From assembly GCA_013140455.1 (NCBI GenBank), contig JABFSU010000065.1, positions 1-36,502 of the forward strand: a stretch of DNA of 36,502 nucleotides, given 5' to 3'. A model generated the notes under the pieces. The model saw only the letters and a program-made list of their open reading frames with translations, had not been told where the DNA came from and made no database searches. Below, in pieces: positions 8,015-16,684 of the stretch. Within the stretch, counting starts at the first letter, position 1; each line of letters begins with the position of its first letter. Made by a program: the position numbers and the translations under genes. Origin of the DNA: Nitrospira sp. (GTDB lineage: Bacteria > Nitrospirota > Nitrospiria > Nitrospirales > Nitrospiraceae).

Positions 8015-11000
8015 GCTCGCTTCGGGCCGGCGGCGCAAATCGAGGGTCAAGGGAAAGTCCCGGTTCCGCTCTTCAGGCCGGACCGTCATGGGTCCCGGCG
8101 TATGACCATAATCCCAGAAACGTGCCATGCGACGGGCTTCGGCTGCGTTCGCGTTGACCGGGAACGAGGGGGAGCTCCGTCCGCCCGGATGCACGACATG
8201 GTAGGTGCATCCGCCGATGGCGCGTCCGGTCCAGCTGTCGACGAGATCAAACACCAGCGGGGACTGGACCGGAATGGTCGGATGCAACCCTGAAGGCGGT
8301 TGCCAGGCCTTATAGCGGACCCCCGCCACAAACTCGCCGCGCGTTCCGGTCGGATGGAGCGGGACCGGACGACCGTTGCACGTCACGACGTGGCGTGTGT
8401 CGGTCATGCCGTTGACTTTGACCTGTACCCGTTCCACTGAGGAATCCACATAGCGTGCGGTGGCGCCCGCGATCGTTTCCTCCCCCAACACATGCCACGG
8501 TTCAATGGCCTGACGCAGTTCGAGCTCAATGCCGTCAGCCACGACACTGCCGTATCGGGGAAAGCGAAACTCAAGAAACGGGGCAAACCACTCGCCACGA
8601 AACGGATATCCACCGGCCTGTAAGTCCCACATCACGTCCTTCACATCTTGCGCGACGAAATGAGGCAGCATAAACCGGTCATGCAATTCAGTTCCCCAGC
8701 GCACCACCTGAACTTGGTAGGGCTGGTTCCAGAACTTCGCGACGAGGGCCCGCAGCAGCAACATCTGCGACAAACTCATCCGGGGATGAGGCGGCATTTC
8801 AAAGGCCCGAAATTCCACCAGGCCCAGGCGTCCCATCGCGGAGTCCGGCGAATAGAGCTTGTCGATAGAGAATTCCGCGCGGTGCGTATTGCCGGTCAGA
8901 TCCACGAATAAATGTCGCAAGAGGCGGTCCACCAGCCACGGCACCGGAGTGTCCTGCCCGGCCACCTGCCTGGCGGCCATATGCTGAAACGCGATCTCGA
9001 GTTCATACAGGTGATCGTGGCGCGCCTCATCGACTCTCGGCGCCTGGCTGGTCGGTCCCACAAACATGCCGGAGAACAGATAGGACAACCCGGGATGATT
9101 CAGCCAATAAGTGGTGAGGCTCCTGAGCAGATCCGGACGGCGCAACATCGGACTGTCTGCCGGCGTGAGGCCGCCTAAGGTCACATGGTTCCCGCCCCCG
9201 GTGCCGGTATGGCGCCCATCGAGCATGAACTTTTCAGTACCCAACCGTGATTGACGCGCCTCCTCATAGAGGATATGCGTCGTGCTGACCAGTTCATTCC
9301 AGGTCTTGGCCGGGTGAATGTTGACCTCAATCACACCCGGATCGGGAGTGACTTTGAACGACTGCATGCGGGGATCATAGGCAGGCGGATAGCCTTCCAC
9401 CCAGAGAGGACTGTGCAGCTCAGCCGCCGTCTGCTCAACCGCGCCGATCAGATCGAGGTAATCTTCCAGATAGGACTGCGGCGGCATGAACACGTGCAGT
9501 CGCCCCTGCCGGACTTCGACGCACAAGGCTGTTCGAAGCACAGCGCGAGCCGATTCACCGACCGCCCAGGCCGTGGGAATCGAGTGTTGCCGTTGATCGG
9601 GTGCGCCCGGGTTGCGCGTGTGAGATCTGGCCGGCCCCAAGGAAGATTTACGCCCCTCCAACGGGTCGCGTTCCAGTTCGATCTCGACATCTTCCGGAGC
9701 TGCCCAAGGGAGCGCCGTCAAAGGCAGTCGATAGCCCATCGGTGAATCTCCCGGTAACAGATATAGCCGTCCCCGCTTCAGCGGCCAGGGACCGGAGATC
9801 CATTGGGACTTGTACGGCCACGAGCGGGGGAGCGCCGGCGACGCCGCGGCTCTCAGCGGCAAGACATAACCGGCCACTTCCCCCAGCCCGCGATCCAGCA
9901 AGCGCGCCAAGGTGCGGCGCTGCTCCGGATCCTTGAGGTCCTGTTGCAGCGGGTCCACATTGACCGGCAGCTTCTGTTCCTCCGTCAGGTAATGCCAGAC
10001 ATCTTCGTAGGCAGGGATGGCAAACGCCGGATTCAGATTCAGCCGTTCGGCCAGCCTGGTCACAAACTTCTGCGCGTGCTCAGCCGAATAGCCGTAGGAG
10101 ACTGCTTCATCGGCGACCAGTCCCGGATCATGCCACACCGGCTCGCCATCCAGCCGCCAATAGCATCCCAACGCCCAACGCGGCAGCGATTCTCCCGGAT
10201 ACCATTTGCCCTGACCGTAGTGCAGCAACCCGCCCGGCGCAAAGCGATCCTTGAGGCGCGTGAGCACGTCGCCGGCAAGGGTGCGCTTGGTGGGACCGAG
10301 CGCATCGGTATTCCACTCCGCGCCCTCCATGTCGTCGATCGAGACAAACGTCGGTTCGCCTCCCATCGTGAGGCGCACATCGCCCGCCAGCAAATCGGCA
10401 TCGACCTGCCGCCCCAGCTGTTCGATGGCGCCCCATTGCTCGTCGGTATAGGGCTTTGTGACGCGCGGATCTTCGTGAATCCGCGTGACCGACATGCTGA
10501 CGTCCAGCTCGGATTCGCATACATCGGTACGGCCGATCACCGGCGCGGCACTGGACGGAGAGGCCGTGCAGGCCAAGGGGATGTGCCCTTCTCCCGCCAG
10601 CAGGCCGGACGTCGGGTCGAGGCCGATCCAGCCGGCCCCGGGAATATAAACCTCCGCCCAGGCGTGGAGGTCGGTGAAATCCTGCTTGGGCCCGGCCGGT
10701 CCTTCGAGCGGCTTCATATCGGCCGTCAACTGAATCAAGTACCCGGACGCAAACCGCGCTGCCAGGCCGAAGTTCCGTAGAATCTGCACCAGCAACCAGC
10801 CACTGTCACGACACGAGCCCTGTCGCGATTGCAGTGTCTGCTCACAGGTTTGAACGCCCGGTTCCAGCCGGACAATATAGTCGATATCTTTTTGCAGCCG
10901 TTGATTGAGGCGAACCAGAAAATCATTAGTGAGGGGTGACTCACCGCGGTCGGCATCCTTAAACCGTTCCACCCAGGCTGCGAGCAACGGCCCGCAGGGT

Positions 11001-11362
11001 TCAACTTCAAGGAACGGCACCAACTCCTTCGTCAGCTGCGGGGAATAGGCAAACGGAAATCGTTCGGCATACGGCTCGACGAAAAAATCGAACGGGTTGA
11101 TCACCGTCATATCGGCTACCACATCCACCACCACCTCGAGCTCGGTGGCCGGCTCCGGAAAGACGAGGCGAGCCACGTAATTGCCGTAGGGGTCCTGCTG
11201 CCAATTAATGAAATGATTCGCCGGTTGAACGCGGAGGGAATAGCTCTGAATGCGAGTCCGGCAATGGGGGGCGGGGCGCAGCCGGACTTCATGGGGGGAA
11301 AGGCTCACCCGCCGATCAAACCGATAATGGGTCTTGTGGTTCAGTGCGACCCGAATGCTCAT
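8012..11362 (-). CDS. Transglutaminase-like protease fused to DUF2126 (putative amidoligase), Anbu locus
   Basis: This is a 1116-residue protein. Residues 1-~90 form the bacterial transglutaminase N-terminal beta domain. The transglutaminase/papain-like core follows, with Cys184 (RQGSCRDS), His233 (DLHAWAEVYIPG) and Asp249 (GLDPTSG) as a complete catalytic triad. The remaining ~800 residues match DUF2126, described as a putative amidoligase region, with blocks such as MGGEPTFVS and GGGNHVTLGG. It would cleave or form amide bonds in the cytoplasm, since there is no signal peptide. The ATG lies 3 bp after the Anbu stop, so the two are almost certainly co-translated. It is intact and of the expected size for the long form in this gene neighbourhood. 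Confidence 0.9.
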   Translation of the reverse strand: MSIRVALNHKTHYRFDRRVSLSPHEVRLRPAPHCRTRIQSYSLRVQPANHFINWQQDPYGNYVARLVFPEPATELEVVVDVVADMTVINPFDFFVEPYAERFPFAYSPQLTKELVPFLEVEPCGPLLAAWVERFKDADRGESPLTNDFLVRLNQRLQKDIDYIVRLEPGVQTCEQTLQSRQGSCRDSGWLLVQILRNFGLAARFASGYLIQLTADMKPLEGPAGPKQDFTDLHAWAEVYIPGAGWIGLDPTSGLLAGEGHIPLACTASPSSAAPVIGRTDVCESELDVSMSVTRIHEDPRVTKPYTDEQWGAIEQLGRQVDADLLAGDVRLTMGGEPTFVSIDDMEGAEWNTDALGPTKRTLAGDVLTRLKDRFAPGGLLHYGQGKWYPGESLPRWALGCYWRLDGEPVWHDPGLVADEAVSYGYSAEHAQKFVTRLAERLNLNPAFAIPAYEDVWHYLTEEQKLPVNVDPLQQDLKDPEQRRTLARLLDRGLGEVAGYVLPLRAAASPALPRSWPYKSQWISGPWPLKRGRLYLLPGDSPMGYRLPLTALPWAAPEDVEIELERDPLEGRKSSLGPARSHTRNPGAPDQRQHSIPTAWAVGESARAVLRTALCVEVRQGRLHVFMPPQSYLEDYLDLIGAVEQTAAELHSPLWVEGYPPAYDPRMQSFKVTPDPGVIEVNIHPAKTWNELVSTTHILYEEARQSRLGTEKFMLDGRHTGTGGGNHVTLGGLTPADSPMLRRPDLLRSLTTYWLNHPGLSYLFSGMFVGPTSQAPRVDEARHDHLYELEIAFQHMAARQVAGQDTPVPWLVDRLLRHLFVDLTGNTHRAEFSIDKLYSPDSAMGRLGLVEFRAFEMPPHPRMSLSQMLLLRALVAKFWNQPYQVQVVRWGTELHDRFMLPHFVAQDVKDVMWDLQAGGYPFRGEWFAPFLEFRFPRYGSVVADGIELELRQAIEPWHVLGEETIAGATARYVDSSVERVQVKVNGMTDTRHVVTCNGRPVPLHPTGTRGEFVAGVRYKAWQPPSGLHPTIPVQSPLVFDLVDSWTGRAIGGCTYHVVHPGGRSSPSFPVNANAAEARRMARFWDYGHTPGPMTVRPEERNRDFPLTLDLRRRPEAS

Positions 11363-11365
11363 AGA

Positions 11366-12094
11366 TCAATCGTTCCAATGCGGATCAGGCAGATCGGTGA
11401 ACAGCCGCTTCAACCCCGCCCCCCACCGCCGACGCACATCGTCGAAATACGAGTCTTGCTCTCCCAGGCGCCGTTGGAGCCCGACTTTCAGGCTGTCCCG
11501 CTCGTAACACAACAAGTCGATCGGCGGACCGACTGAAATATTGCTGCGCATCGTCGAATCGAACGAGATCAGAATGCATTTCGCCGCCTCCATCAGCCCG
11601 GTGGAGTAGGTGATCACCCGGTCGATGATGGGCTTCCCGTACTTGATTTCTCCATTCTGGCAATAGGGCGTGTCCGGGGTCGCTTCGATGAAATTGCCTT
11701 CTGTATAAATATTGAAGAGCCGGTGCCGTTCACCCCGGATCTGCCCGCCCACGATGAAGGATGCGTTGCCGTCGATATTGTGCTGCACGAGATAGGGCCC
11801 GTCCCGTTTCTGCACTTCACGCAAGGTCTCCCCGACGAGGCACGCGATATCATACATGGACGCGCTGTTCCAGATGTTCTGCTGGAGCATCTGAGCGCGC
11901 TGTTCCAGCAAGGCCACCACACCCTGAGTCACGGCAAGATTGCCTGAACTGAGCATCACAATCACCCGATCGCCGGGACGTTCGAATACCGTCATTTTGC
12001 GAAAGTTACCGATCTGATCCACCCCCGCATTGGTTCGTGAATCGGACGCGAGAACCAAGCCGGAATCCATGATCACGCCAACACAGTAGGTCAT
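11366..12094 (-). CDS. Anbu, proteasome-type (Ntn-hydrolase) protease
   Basis: This is a 242-residue homologue of proteasome beta subunits and HslV. I choose ATG 12094 rather than the TTG one codon upstream. Removal of Met then exposes Thr1 (TYCVGVIMDSGLVLASDSR), the N-terminal nucleophile of this fold, and GAGGG lies at a suitable distance. Counting from Thr1, Asp17 (ASDSR) and Lys32 (NFRKM) fall where the catalytic Asp17 and Lys33 of proteasomes lie. The C-terminal extension with YFDDVRRRWGAGL is typical of Anbu. It heads a two-gene transcript with the transglutaminase. Its substrates are unknown; the locus suggests a linked peptide-making and peptide-degrading pathway. Confidence 0.9.
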   Translation of the reverse strand: MTYCVGVIMDSGLVLASDSRTNAGVDQIGNFRKMTVFERPGDRVIVMLSSGNLAVTQGVVALLEQRAQMLQQNIWNSASMYDIACLVGETLREVQKRDGPYLVQHNIDGNASFIVGGQIRGERHRLFNIYTEGNFIEATPDTPYCQNGEIKYGKPIIDRVITYSTGLMEAAKCILISFDSTMRSNISVGPPIDLLCYERDSLKVGLQRRLGEQDSYFDDVRRRWGAGLKRLFTDLPDPHWND

Positions 12095-12179
12095 CAATCA
12101 CCCTCACGACGTTAGGTTGCGGTCTGAGTGGCGCTCGATCGTCTCCCGCATGCGCTGGAAGAATCGGCGCTCAAATTCG

Positions 12180-12209
12180 AGCGTAGACTACGCCCCTTCG
12201 AGGCGTCAA
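12180..12209 (-). promoter_or_regulatory. Predicted promoter for anbu and the transglutaminase gene
   Basis: On the minus strand TTGACG (12209-12204), an 18-bp spacer and TACGCT (12185-12180). It leaves a leader of ~80 nt before ATG 12094. Confidence 0.4.
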
Positions 12210-12253
12210 GACAACTCGGCATTCCGAGGTCGCGCATGGCGCTGACAGGGATC

Positions 12254-12278
12254 GTGCCGGAGGCCGAAGATCCGGCAC
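12254..12278. promoter_or_regulatory. Perfect 7-bp inverted repeat upstream of the anbu promoter
   Basis: gtgccgg (12254-12260) and ccggcac (12272-12278) flank an 11-base loop. There is no T-run on either side. It sits ~45 bp upstream of the predicted -35 and could be an activator site or a transcript end. The rest of the 12098-12398 gap shows no gene I can support. Confidence 0.25.
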
Positions 12279-12398
12279 TTGCATCGCGCAGGGCTTCCTC
12301 TACACCTGCTGTTCATCTGCATGGCCACTTACATCGTCTTCGAATGGAGCGATCCGAAATGGAGACGGTCCCGGTTCTCTGATTCTACTTGTCTCGAT

Positions 12399-13619
12399 CT
12401 AACGCACCGCTGAGGTCCGGACATGTTCCGGGCGGAAGCCCATGCCGATCAGGCGGGCGGGAATGCGGCGGAGAAAGGGAAAGCGGGCGATGAGTTGCAG
12501 CGGCCAGGGTGGCACGAGCGGGCCGTCGCCGGCGAGCACGGTCTTGATGACTCTCTCTTGAAGGAGGAGCTGCATGCGCTGCGTCATCTGCGTCGGCCAG
12601 GCGCGCCGCTCCTGCACCAGCCTGAGATCCGCAGGCGTCACCGCCCCTCGCCGTAACAGGCCCGCCAGCAGATTCGCCGCAGCCACGGCATCCTGTATCG
12701 CCAGATTGATCCCAACCCCGCCGATCGGCGACATCGCATGGGCCGCATCGCCGATGCAGAGCAAACCCGGACAATACCAGTCCCGCAGACGATCCACCTG
12801 CACCGTCAGGAGTTTGATCGGCTCCCAACTCTGGATTTCGTCGACACGATCCGCCAGAAATGGCGCCAGCCTCCCGACTGTCTCGCGAAACGCCGGCAGG
12901 CCCTGCGCTTCGAGCTGGGCGCGCGATCCTTTGGGAATCACAAAGCCGCACTGCCAATAGTCGCCGCGATTGAGCATGATGAAAATACGGCCCCGATCAA
13001 AACGCCCGACCGGACTCTCCGGATCCTTCGCACGACGAGAAAGCCCGAACCACAGCACATCCATCGGCGCCCCGAACTCCTCTACCGGCAAGCCGGCCTT
13101 GGCCCGGACCACCGAGTGCCGTCCGTCCGCACCCACTACGAGATCGGCACGCACCTCCAGAGGCCCGTCGGGCGTCGTTGCCTGAAGCCCCACGGTTGTC
13201 CCTGCCAGCTTGACGAGATCCGTCACCTCCGCGTGCATCAGCACACGAAAGGTGGGATAGCGCGAGCCCTGCTCCGCCAAAAAGTTCAGAAAATCCCATT
13301 GGGGCATGAAGGCAATGAATCCGCAGCGGGTCGGCAGGGTAGAGAAATCCGCAACCGTCAGGGCCAGATCGCCGAACTGGGCGTTGATCCCCGGCGCCTT
13401 CTGATGCGGCAAGGCCAACAGCTGCTCCAGCAGCCCGAGTTCATGGATGATTTCGAGGGTGGAGGGATGGATCGTATCGCCGCGGAAGTCGCGTAAAAAG
13501 TCGGCGTGTTTCTCCAGCACCAGCACGTCGACCCCGGCGCGCGCCAGCAGCAGCCCGAGCATCATGCCCGCCGGACCGCCGCCCGCGATGCAGCATTGCA
13601 CTGAGATCCTCCCTGCCAT
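12399..13619 (-). CDS. FAD-dependent oxidoreductase (group A flavin monooxygenase, UbiH/PHBH-like)
   Basis: This 406-residue protein has all three signatures of single-component aromatic hydroxylases. GGGPAGMMLG (~13-22) is the Rossmann dinucleotide motif. VVGADGRHSVVR (~160-171) is the DG motif for NAD(P)H and FAD. GDAAHAMSPIGGVGINLAIQDA (~287-308) is the GD motif binding the FAD ribityl chain. Such enzymes use NAD(P)H and O2 to hydroxylate aromatic or isoprenoid substrates; the substrate here is not evident. The start ATG follows a strong GGGAGGA site. It stands alone, with ~300 bp on the anbu side and ~180 bp on the uspA side, so it is probably a single-gene transcript. Confidence 0.88.
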   Translation of the reverse strand: MAGRISVQCCIAGGGPAGMMLGLLLARAGVDVLVLEKHADFLRDFRGDTIHPSTLEIIHELGLLEQLLALPHQKAPGINAQFGDLALTVADFSTLPTRCGFIAFMPQWDFLNFLAEQGSRYPTFRVLMHAEVTDLVKLAGTTVGLQATTPDGPLEVRADLVVGADGRHSVVRAKAGLPVEEFGAPMDVLWFGLSRRAKDPESPVGRFDRGRIFIMLNRGDYWQCGFVIPKGSRAQLEAQGLPAFRETVGRLAPFLADRVDEIQSWEPIKLLTVQVDRLRDWYCPGLLCIGDAAHAMSPIGGVGINLAIQDAVAAANLLAGLLRRGAVTPADLRLVQERRAWPTQMTQRMQLLLQERVIKTVLAGDGPLVPPWPLQLIARFPFLRRIPARLIGMGFRPEHVRTSAVR

Positions 13620-13801
13620 CGGTCCTCCCTCAGACCACGCCAGGTGCAGAAAGGAGAGCGCGAAAAGAAACCCGCTCAGGATTCACTCACACGCGGCCGG
13701 CTACTGCCGGCAACGAAACCTGTCAACGCGGGAGCGCACTCCGTGATGGAGAAGCGCCCCCTGTGCCGGTTTCGCCGCTCACACAGAAAAGCCCTGCCGG
13801 T

Positions 13802-14287
13802 TCATTCCACCACCCAGATCGTAAAACCCTTGGCGTCGCGCAGTAACTGATCGGTCACGCCGCCGCCGAACAGACGTTTGACCCTGGACGCTCCATGCCG
13901 TCCCACGACGATGGTTTCGTGATGTCCGCTGCGCGCCTCTTCGAGAATATTTCTGGCAATATCGTCCTCATGGCCATACCGCAACGCCACCTGGCTCGCG
14001 TCGAATCCGGATTGTGTCAGCGCCTCGCGCGCTTTTTTCAACACATGGGACTGGGATTCTCCCTCCTTCTGAAACCAGGCTTCCTGTTCGTGACGCAACT
14101 GTGCGCCCAGTTGTGCTTCGGCGGCAGGATTCTCCGAACCGCCGTGCTCCAGCAACTCCCGGGGCATGGGTTTGAGGACATGAAAGAGCGTGACAGCGGC
14201 ACCCGGTGTCCGGCGCAGGAGAGATCCCACATAATGGACAGCATGTTGGGAGTTCTCGGATTCGTCGACGGCCAGAAGAATTCGCAT
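13802..14287 (-). CDS. Universal stress protein (UspA family)
   Basis: This 161-residue single-domain Usp begins MRILLAVDESENSQHAV, with the nucleotide-contacting Asp in the first strand, and ends IWVVE. ATG 14287 is chosen over the longer frame because AAGGAGG lies five bases upstream. The ATP-binding loop is present as G-R-H-G, nine residues, then G-G. The family consensus is G-2x-G-9x-G-S/T, so the final hydroxyl residue is a glycine here and ATP binding may be altered. It is a cytoplasmic stress protein with neighbours on separate transcripts. Confidence 0.85.
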   Translation of the reverse strand: MRILLAVDESENSQHAVHYVGSLLRRTPGAAVTLFHVLKPMPRELLEHGGSENPAAEAQLGAQLRHEQEAWFQKEGESQSHVLKKAREALTQSGFDASQVALRYGHEDDIARNILEEARSGHHETIVVGRHGASRVKRLFGGGVTDQLLRDAKGFTIWVVE

Positions 14288-14504
14288 GGCGGCCTCCTTG
14301 GCAGGACGGAGCAAACGGCAGCTACCACTATATTAGCTCCCACGAATCAGCCGATTCCAGAGGGGGAGTCAGGACAAGACCTTCATCACCTCCGTGACTG
14401 ATGTTGTGAGCAGCCACCTTCGGGTAGCGTGTTTGTATCCGTCCGAGCGAAGGATTATGCTGACACTGTCAGGCCGGTCCTAGCCTTCATCAGGAGGTAC
14501 CGCC

Positions 14505-15080
14505 ATGAGACGTATCAGTGCCGTCGCACTCCTCATTGTGCTCCTGGGCCTGCCGATTCCCACCGCATCGCGGGCCGGCGAACAGACCGGCATCCCGCCG
14601 GAAACCGTCGCAAACTACCTCCATGCCGTGATCGAAGCGGATCGGACCTTCTACACCATCCACGTGGTCGAACGGATGCAAAAAGGCGGAGGCGTGGCGG
14701 CAGCTGAAAACTGGCGGGCAACGAAGAATACCCTCCCCCTGCCGGCTCAGTTCCTCATGGAATCCAGCGCGCTCTCAGCGATGACCGGCACACCGGTCCG
14801 CTACCGGCTCATCAGTCTCTGGCCGATCAATCCGCTCAATGTGCCGCGGAGTGCGGCAGAGAAGGCCGGCCTGGAGTCGCTGCGCACGCACCCGGAACGG
14901 GTCGTGACCGGAACGGTCACGCAGGGGAATGACACCTACTTTCAAGCCATCTACGCCGACCGTGCCGTGAGTCAGTCCTGCGTGGGATGCCACAACACAC
15001 ACCCCCAGAGCGCCAAGAAGGATTTCAAGTTGAATGAGGCCATGGGAGGTCTCGTAATCGAAATTCCGATGGGACGATAG
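14505..15080 (+). CDS. Periplasmic DUF3365 (Tll0287-like) heme-binding protein
   Basis: This 191-residue protein has a cleavable signal peptide (ALLIVLLGLPIPTASRAG) and one c-type heme site, CVGCH at residues 159-163. The site lies in the context SCVGCHNTHPQSAKKDFKLNEAMGG that marks the Tll0287-like/DUF3365 domain, a PAS-like heme sensor module. It stands alone here, unlinked to kinase domains, so it probably works as a periplasmic heme protein in redox or gas sensing or electron transfer. The ATG is preceded by AGGAGG. It is divergent from uspA, with 217 bp between the starts. Confidence 0.85.
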   Translation: MRRISAVALLIVLLGLPIPTASRAGEQTGIPPETVANYLHAVIEADRTFYTIHVVERMQKGGGVAAAENWRATKNTLPLPAQFLMESSALSAMTGTPVRYRLISLWPINPLNVPRSAAEKAGLESLRTHPERVVTGTVTQGNDTYFQAIYADRAVSQSCVGCHNTHPQSAKKDFKLNEAMGGLVIEIPMGR

Positions 15081-15397
15081 GGCACGCCGCGTGAACAAGC
15101 GGGGAAAATGGCTTCCGATCCAGTCACCGTCACCCGTTTCATATCCGAGGCGGCCGAGGATGAGGATGTGACCAAGGCACCGCCGCCCCGCCCTGATCGG
15201 AAGCCTGCGCCAAGGGATTTACCTAGTGGCGCGTCTGCAATCTGACTGGTACACTAAAATTACGTACTCACACAGAAGGCAGACATTGCCTTGCGCAAGA
15301 GCTGGTAACACGCCCTGTGTCGAGCCTCCCTCTTGGGCTTCTTGTTCGGCTCGTTGCTTACCAAGACAATGCCTACCTCTCACAAGGAGGTGGAGGC

Positions 15398-15652
15398 ATG
15401 GCGTCAAAAATCTACATCAGCGGTTTCCCGCCCTCGTATACCCAGGGACAACTCCGCCAGATCTTCGTCCCGTTCGGGAAGGTGGAGTCGGTGCAAGTCC
15501 TGCGGGATGCGCGAGGCTATTTCGTGGGAGTCGTGCAAATGTCCTCCCCGGAAGACGTGGAGCATATCTTCGGGGCGCAACAGGTCTTCAAAGTGGACGG
15601 CAAGCATCTGGATATCTGGGAACCCCCGGAAACAGAGAGCGCGCAGAACTGA
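15398..15652 (+). CDS. Small RNA-binding protein with one RRM domain
   Basis: This 84-residue protein is a single RNA recognition motif. RNP2 is IYISGF (residues 5-10) and RNP1 is around RGYFVGVV (39-46); the middle aromatic of RNP1 is replaced by Val, so RNA stacking may be weaker. ATG 15398 follows AAGGAGGTGGAGG, which rules out the longer frame from 15317. Bacterial one-RRM proteins of this size resemble the cyanobacterial Rbp family, RNA chaperones often induced by cold. The ~300 bp upstream (15081-15397) holds no gene and probably contains its promoter and leader. Confidence 0.85.
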   Translation: MASKIYISGFPPSYTQGQLRQIFVPFGKVESVQVLRDARGYFVGVVQMSSPEDVEHIFGAQQVFKVDGKHLDIWEPPETESAQN

Positions 15653-15800
15653 CCGGGCGTGACACGCACGGCGCGATGATCACTCATGCTCTCATACGGG
15701 ATCGCCGGAAGAGGACCGCACTGCAGGGGAAGAAGGTCAGAAGCGCACAGTTCTGAATGAACGAACGGCTTCGTGACTGATGGTGCCTCCCTCCACTCAC

Positions 15801-16082
15801 CTACCGGCTTTGGAAAAAGACATACGCCGCGACGGCGGCAAAGATCAGTGCAACGAGCAGCCCGCGTTTCAGCTTCTGCCACATCTCCGCTTGAGCCTGC
15901 TCCATCTTCTGCCGCAAAGATGGTTGAGAGCGGATGTAGGCGTCCACCAGATCCTTCGCCTCTTTCAGACCAAGATTCCGCTCTGCACGCACGACCTTGA
16001 TCGCTTCGATCACGTTCCCGCGCCACAGCATCTCGACCGCCGCATTGGAAAGAGTGGACGTGTGAGTCGGTTCGTCAGTCAT
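15801..16082 (-). CDS. Ribosomal L7/L12 C-terminal-domain-like membrane-anchored protein
   Basis: This 93-residue protein has two parts. Residues ~20-50 (GNVIEAIKVVRAERNLGLKEAKDLVDAYI) closely resemble the C-terminal fold of ribosomal protein L7/L12, whose core reads IKxVRxxTGLGLKEAKxLV. Residues ~72-90 form a hydrophobic C-terminal segment (LLVALIFAAVAAYVFF) that would anchor it in the membrane. The domain is common in small bacterial proteins of unknown function. Here it would face the cytoplasm on a tail anchor, which suggests a docking role rather than translation itself (inference). It lies between an unrelated RRM gene (opposite strand) and osmC. Confidence 0.75.
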   Translation of the reverse strand: MTDEPTHTSTLSNAAVEMLWRGNVIEAIKVVRAERNLGLKEAKDLVDAYIRSQPSLRQKMEQAQAEMWQKLKRGLLVALIFAAVAAYVFFQSR

Positions 16083-16169
16083 CTTGTGATCGGCCCTCCC
16101 ACTATGCAGACTGTACGATATCAGTAGACCTGTCCTCTTGGCTCCTCCCAGGAACCGGCCACCGCCGCA

Positions 16170-16595
16170 TTATCCTTCCAGCCTGGCTTGCATCGTGATC
16201 GTCGTGTTGAGCAGGCGCGAGATCGGACAGCCGGCTTTGGCCGCCTGCGTCGCCTTCTCCCACGCGGCCTGATCCGCCTTGGGCACTGTGCCTTTAACGT
16301 CCAGCAAAATACCCGTCACGGTCCATCCGGCTTCAAGCTTCTCGAACGTCACAGTCGCTGTCGTCTCCAGTTTCTCAGCGACCAGACCGGCAGCGCCCAA
16401 TTGGCCGGACAGCGCCATCGTGAAACATCCCGCATGGGCGGCGGCGATCAGCTCTTCCGGGTTGGTGCCCTTGCCGCTTTCGAATCGCGTCGAAAAGGAA
16501 TATTGCGTCTGCGACAATACTCCGCTGTCCGTCGACACCGTGCCTTTGCCGGACTTCAAGTCGCCTTGCCAGATAGCTGAGCCTTTGCGTTGCAT
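16170..16595 (-). CDS. OsmC family peroxiredoxin (hydroperoxide reductase)
   Basis: This 141-residue protein has the standard length and both redox cysteines of the OsmC/Ohr family: Cys57 in AAHAGCFTMAL and Cys123 in KAGCPISR. The N-terminal QRKGSAIWQGDLKSGKGTVST, with TNPEELIAAAHA, is typical of the OsmC branch. It reduces organic hydroperoxides in the cytoplasm. ATG 16595 is preceded by CAGGAGG. It is likely transcribed alone; the next gene upstream starts more than 500 bp away. Confidence 0.9.
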   Translation of the reverse strand: MQRKGSAIWQGDLKSGKGTVSTDSGVLSQTQYSFSTRFESGKGTNPEELIAAAHAGCFTMALSGQLGAAGLVAEKLETTATVTFEKLEAGWTVTGILLDVKGTVPKADQAAWEKATQAAKAGCPISRLLNTTITMQARLEG

Positions 16596-16684
16596 GGGAC
16601 CTCCTGTAGTGAAAAAATTATGAACCGGCTTCCTTGCCCTTCGACGTGTGTGCTTACTTCACAGATCCACCGCGTTGAGACGGG

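Noticed and set aside
8012-11362. Long plus-strand open frames (e.g. 9251-9745, 9803-10780) antisense to the transglutaminase gene
   Set aside because: They lie entirely inside a well-conserved gene in a G+C-rich sequence, have low-complexity Arg/Gly/Pro-rich translations and no ribosome sites.
12128-12382. 84-codon plus-strand frame in the anbu upstream gap
   Set aside because: GTG start without ribosome site and no protein-like pattern; the same stretch holds a promoter-like signal for anbu.
15226-15756. 176-codon plus-strand frame overlapping the RRM gene
   Set aside because: The RRM gene in another frame has RNP motifs and a strong ribosome site; this frame does not.
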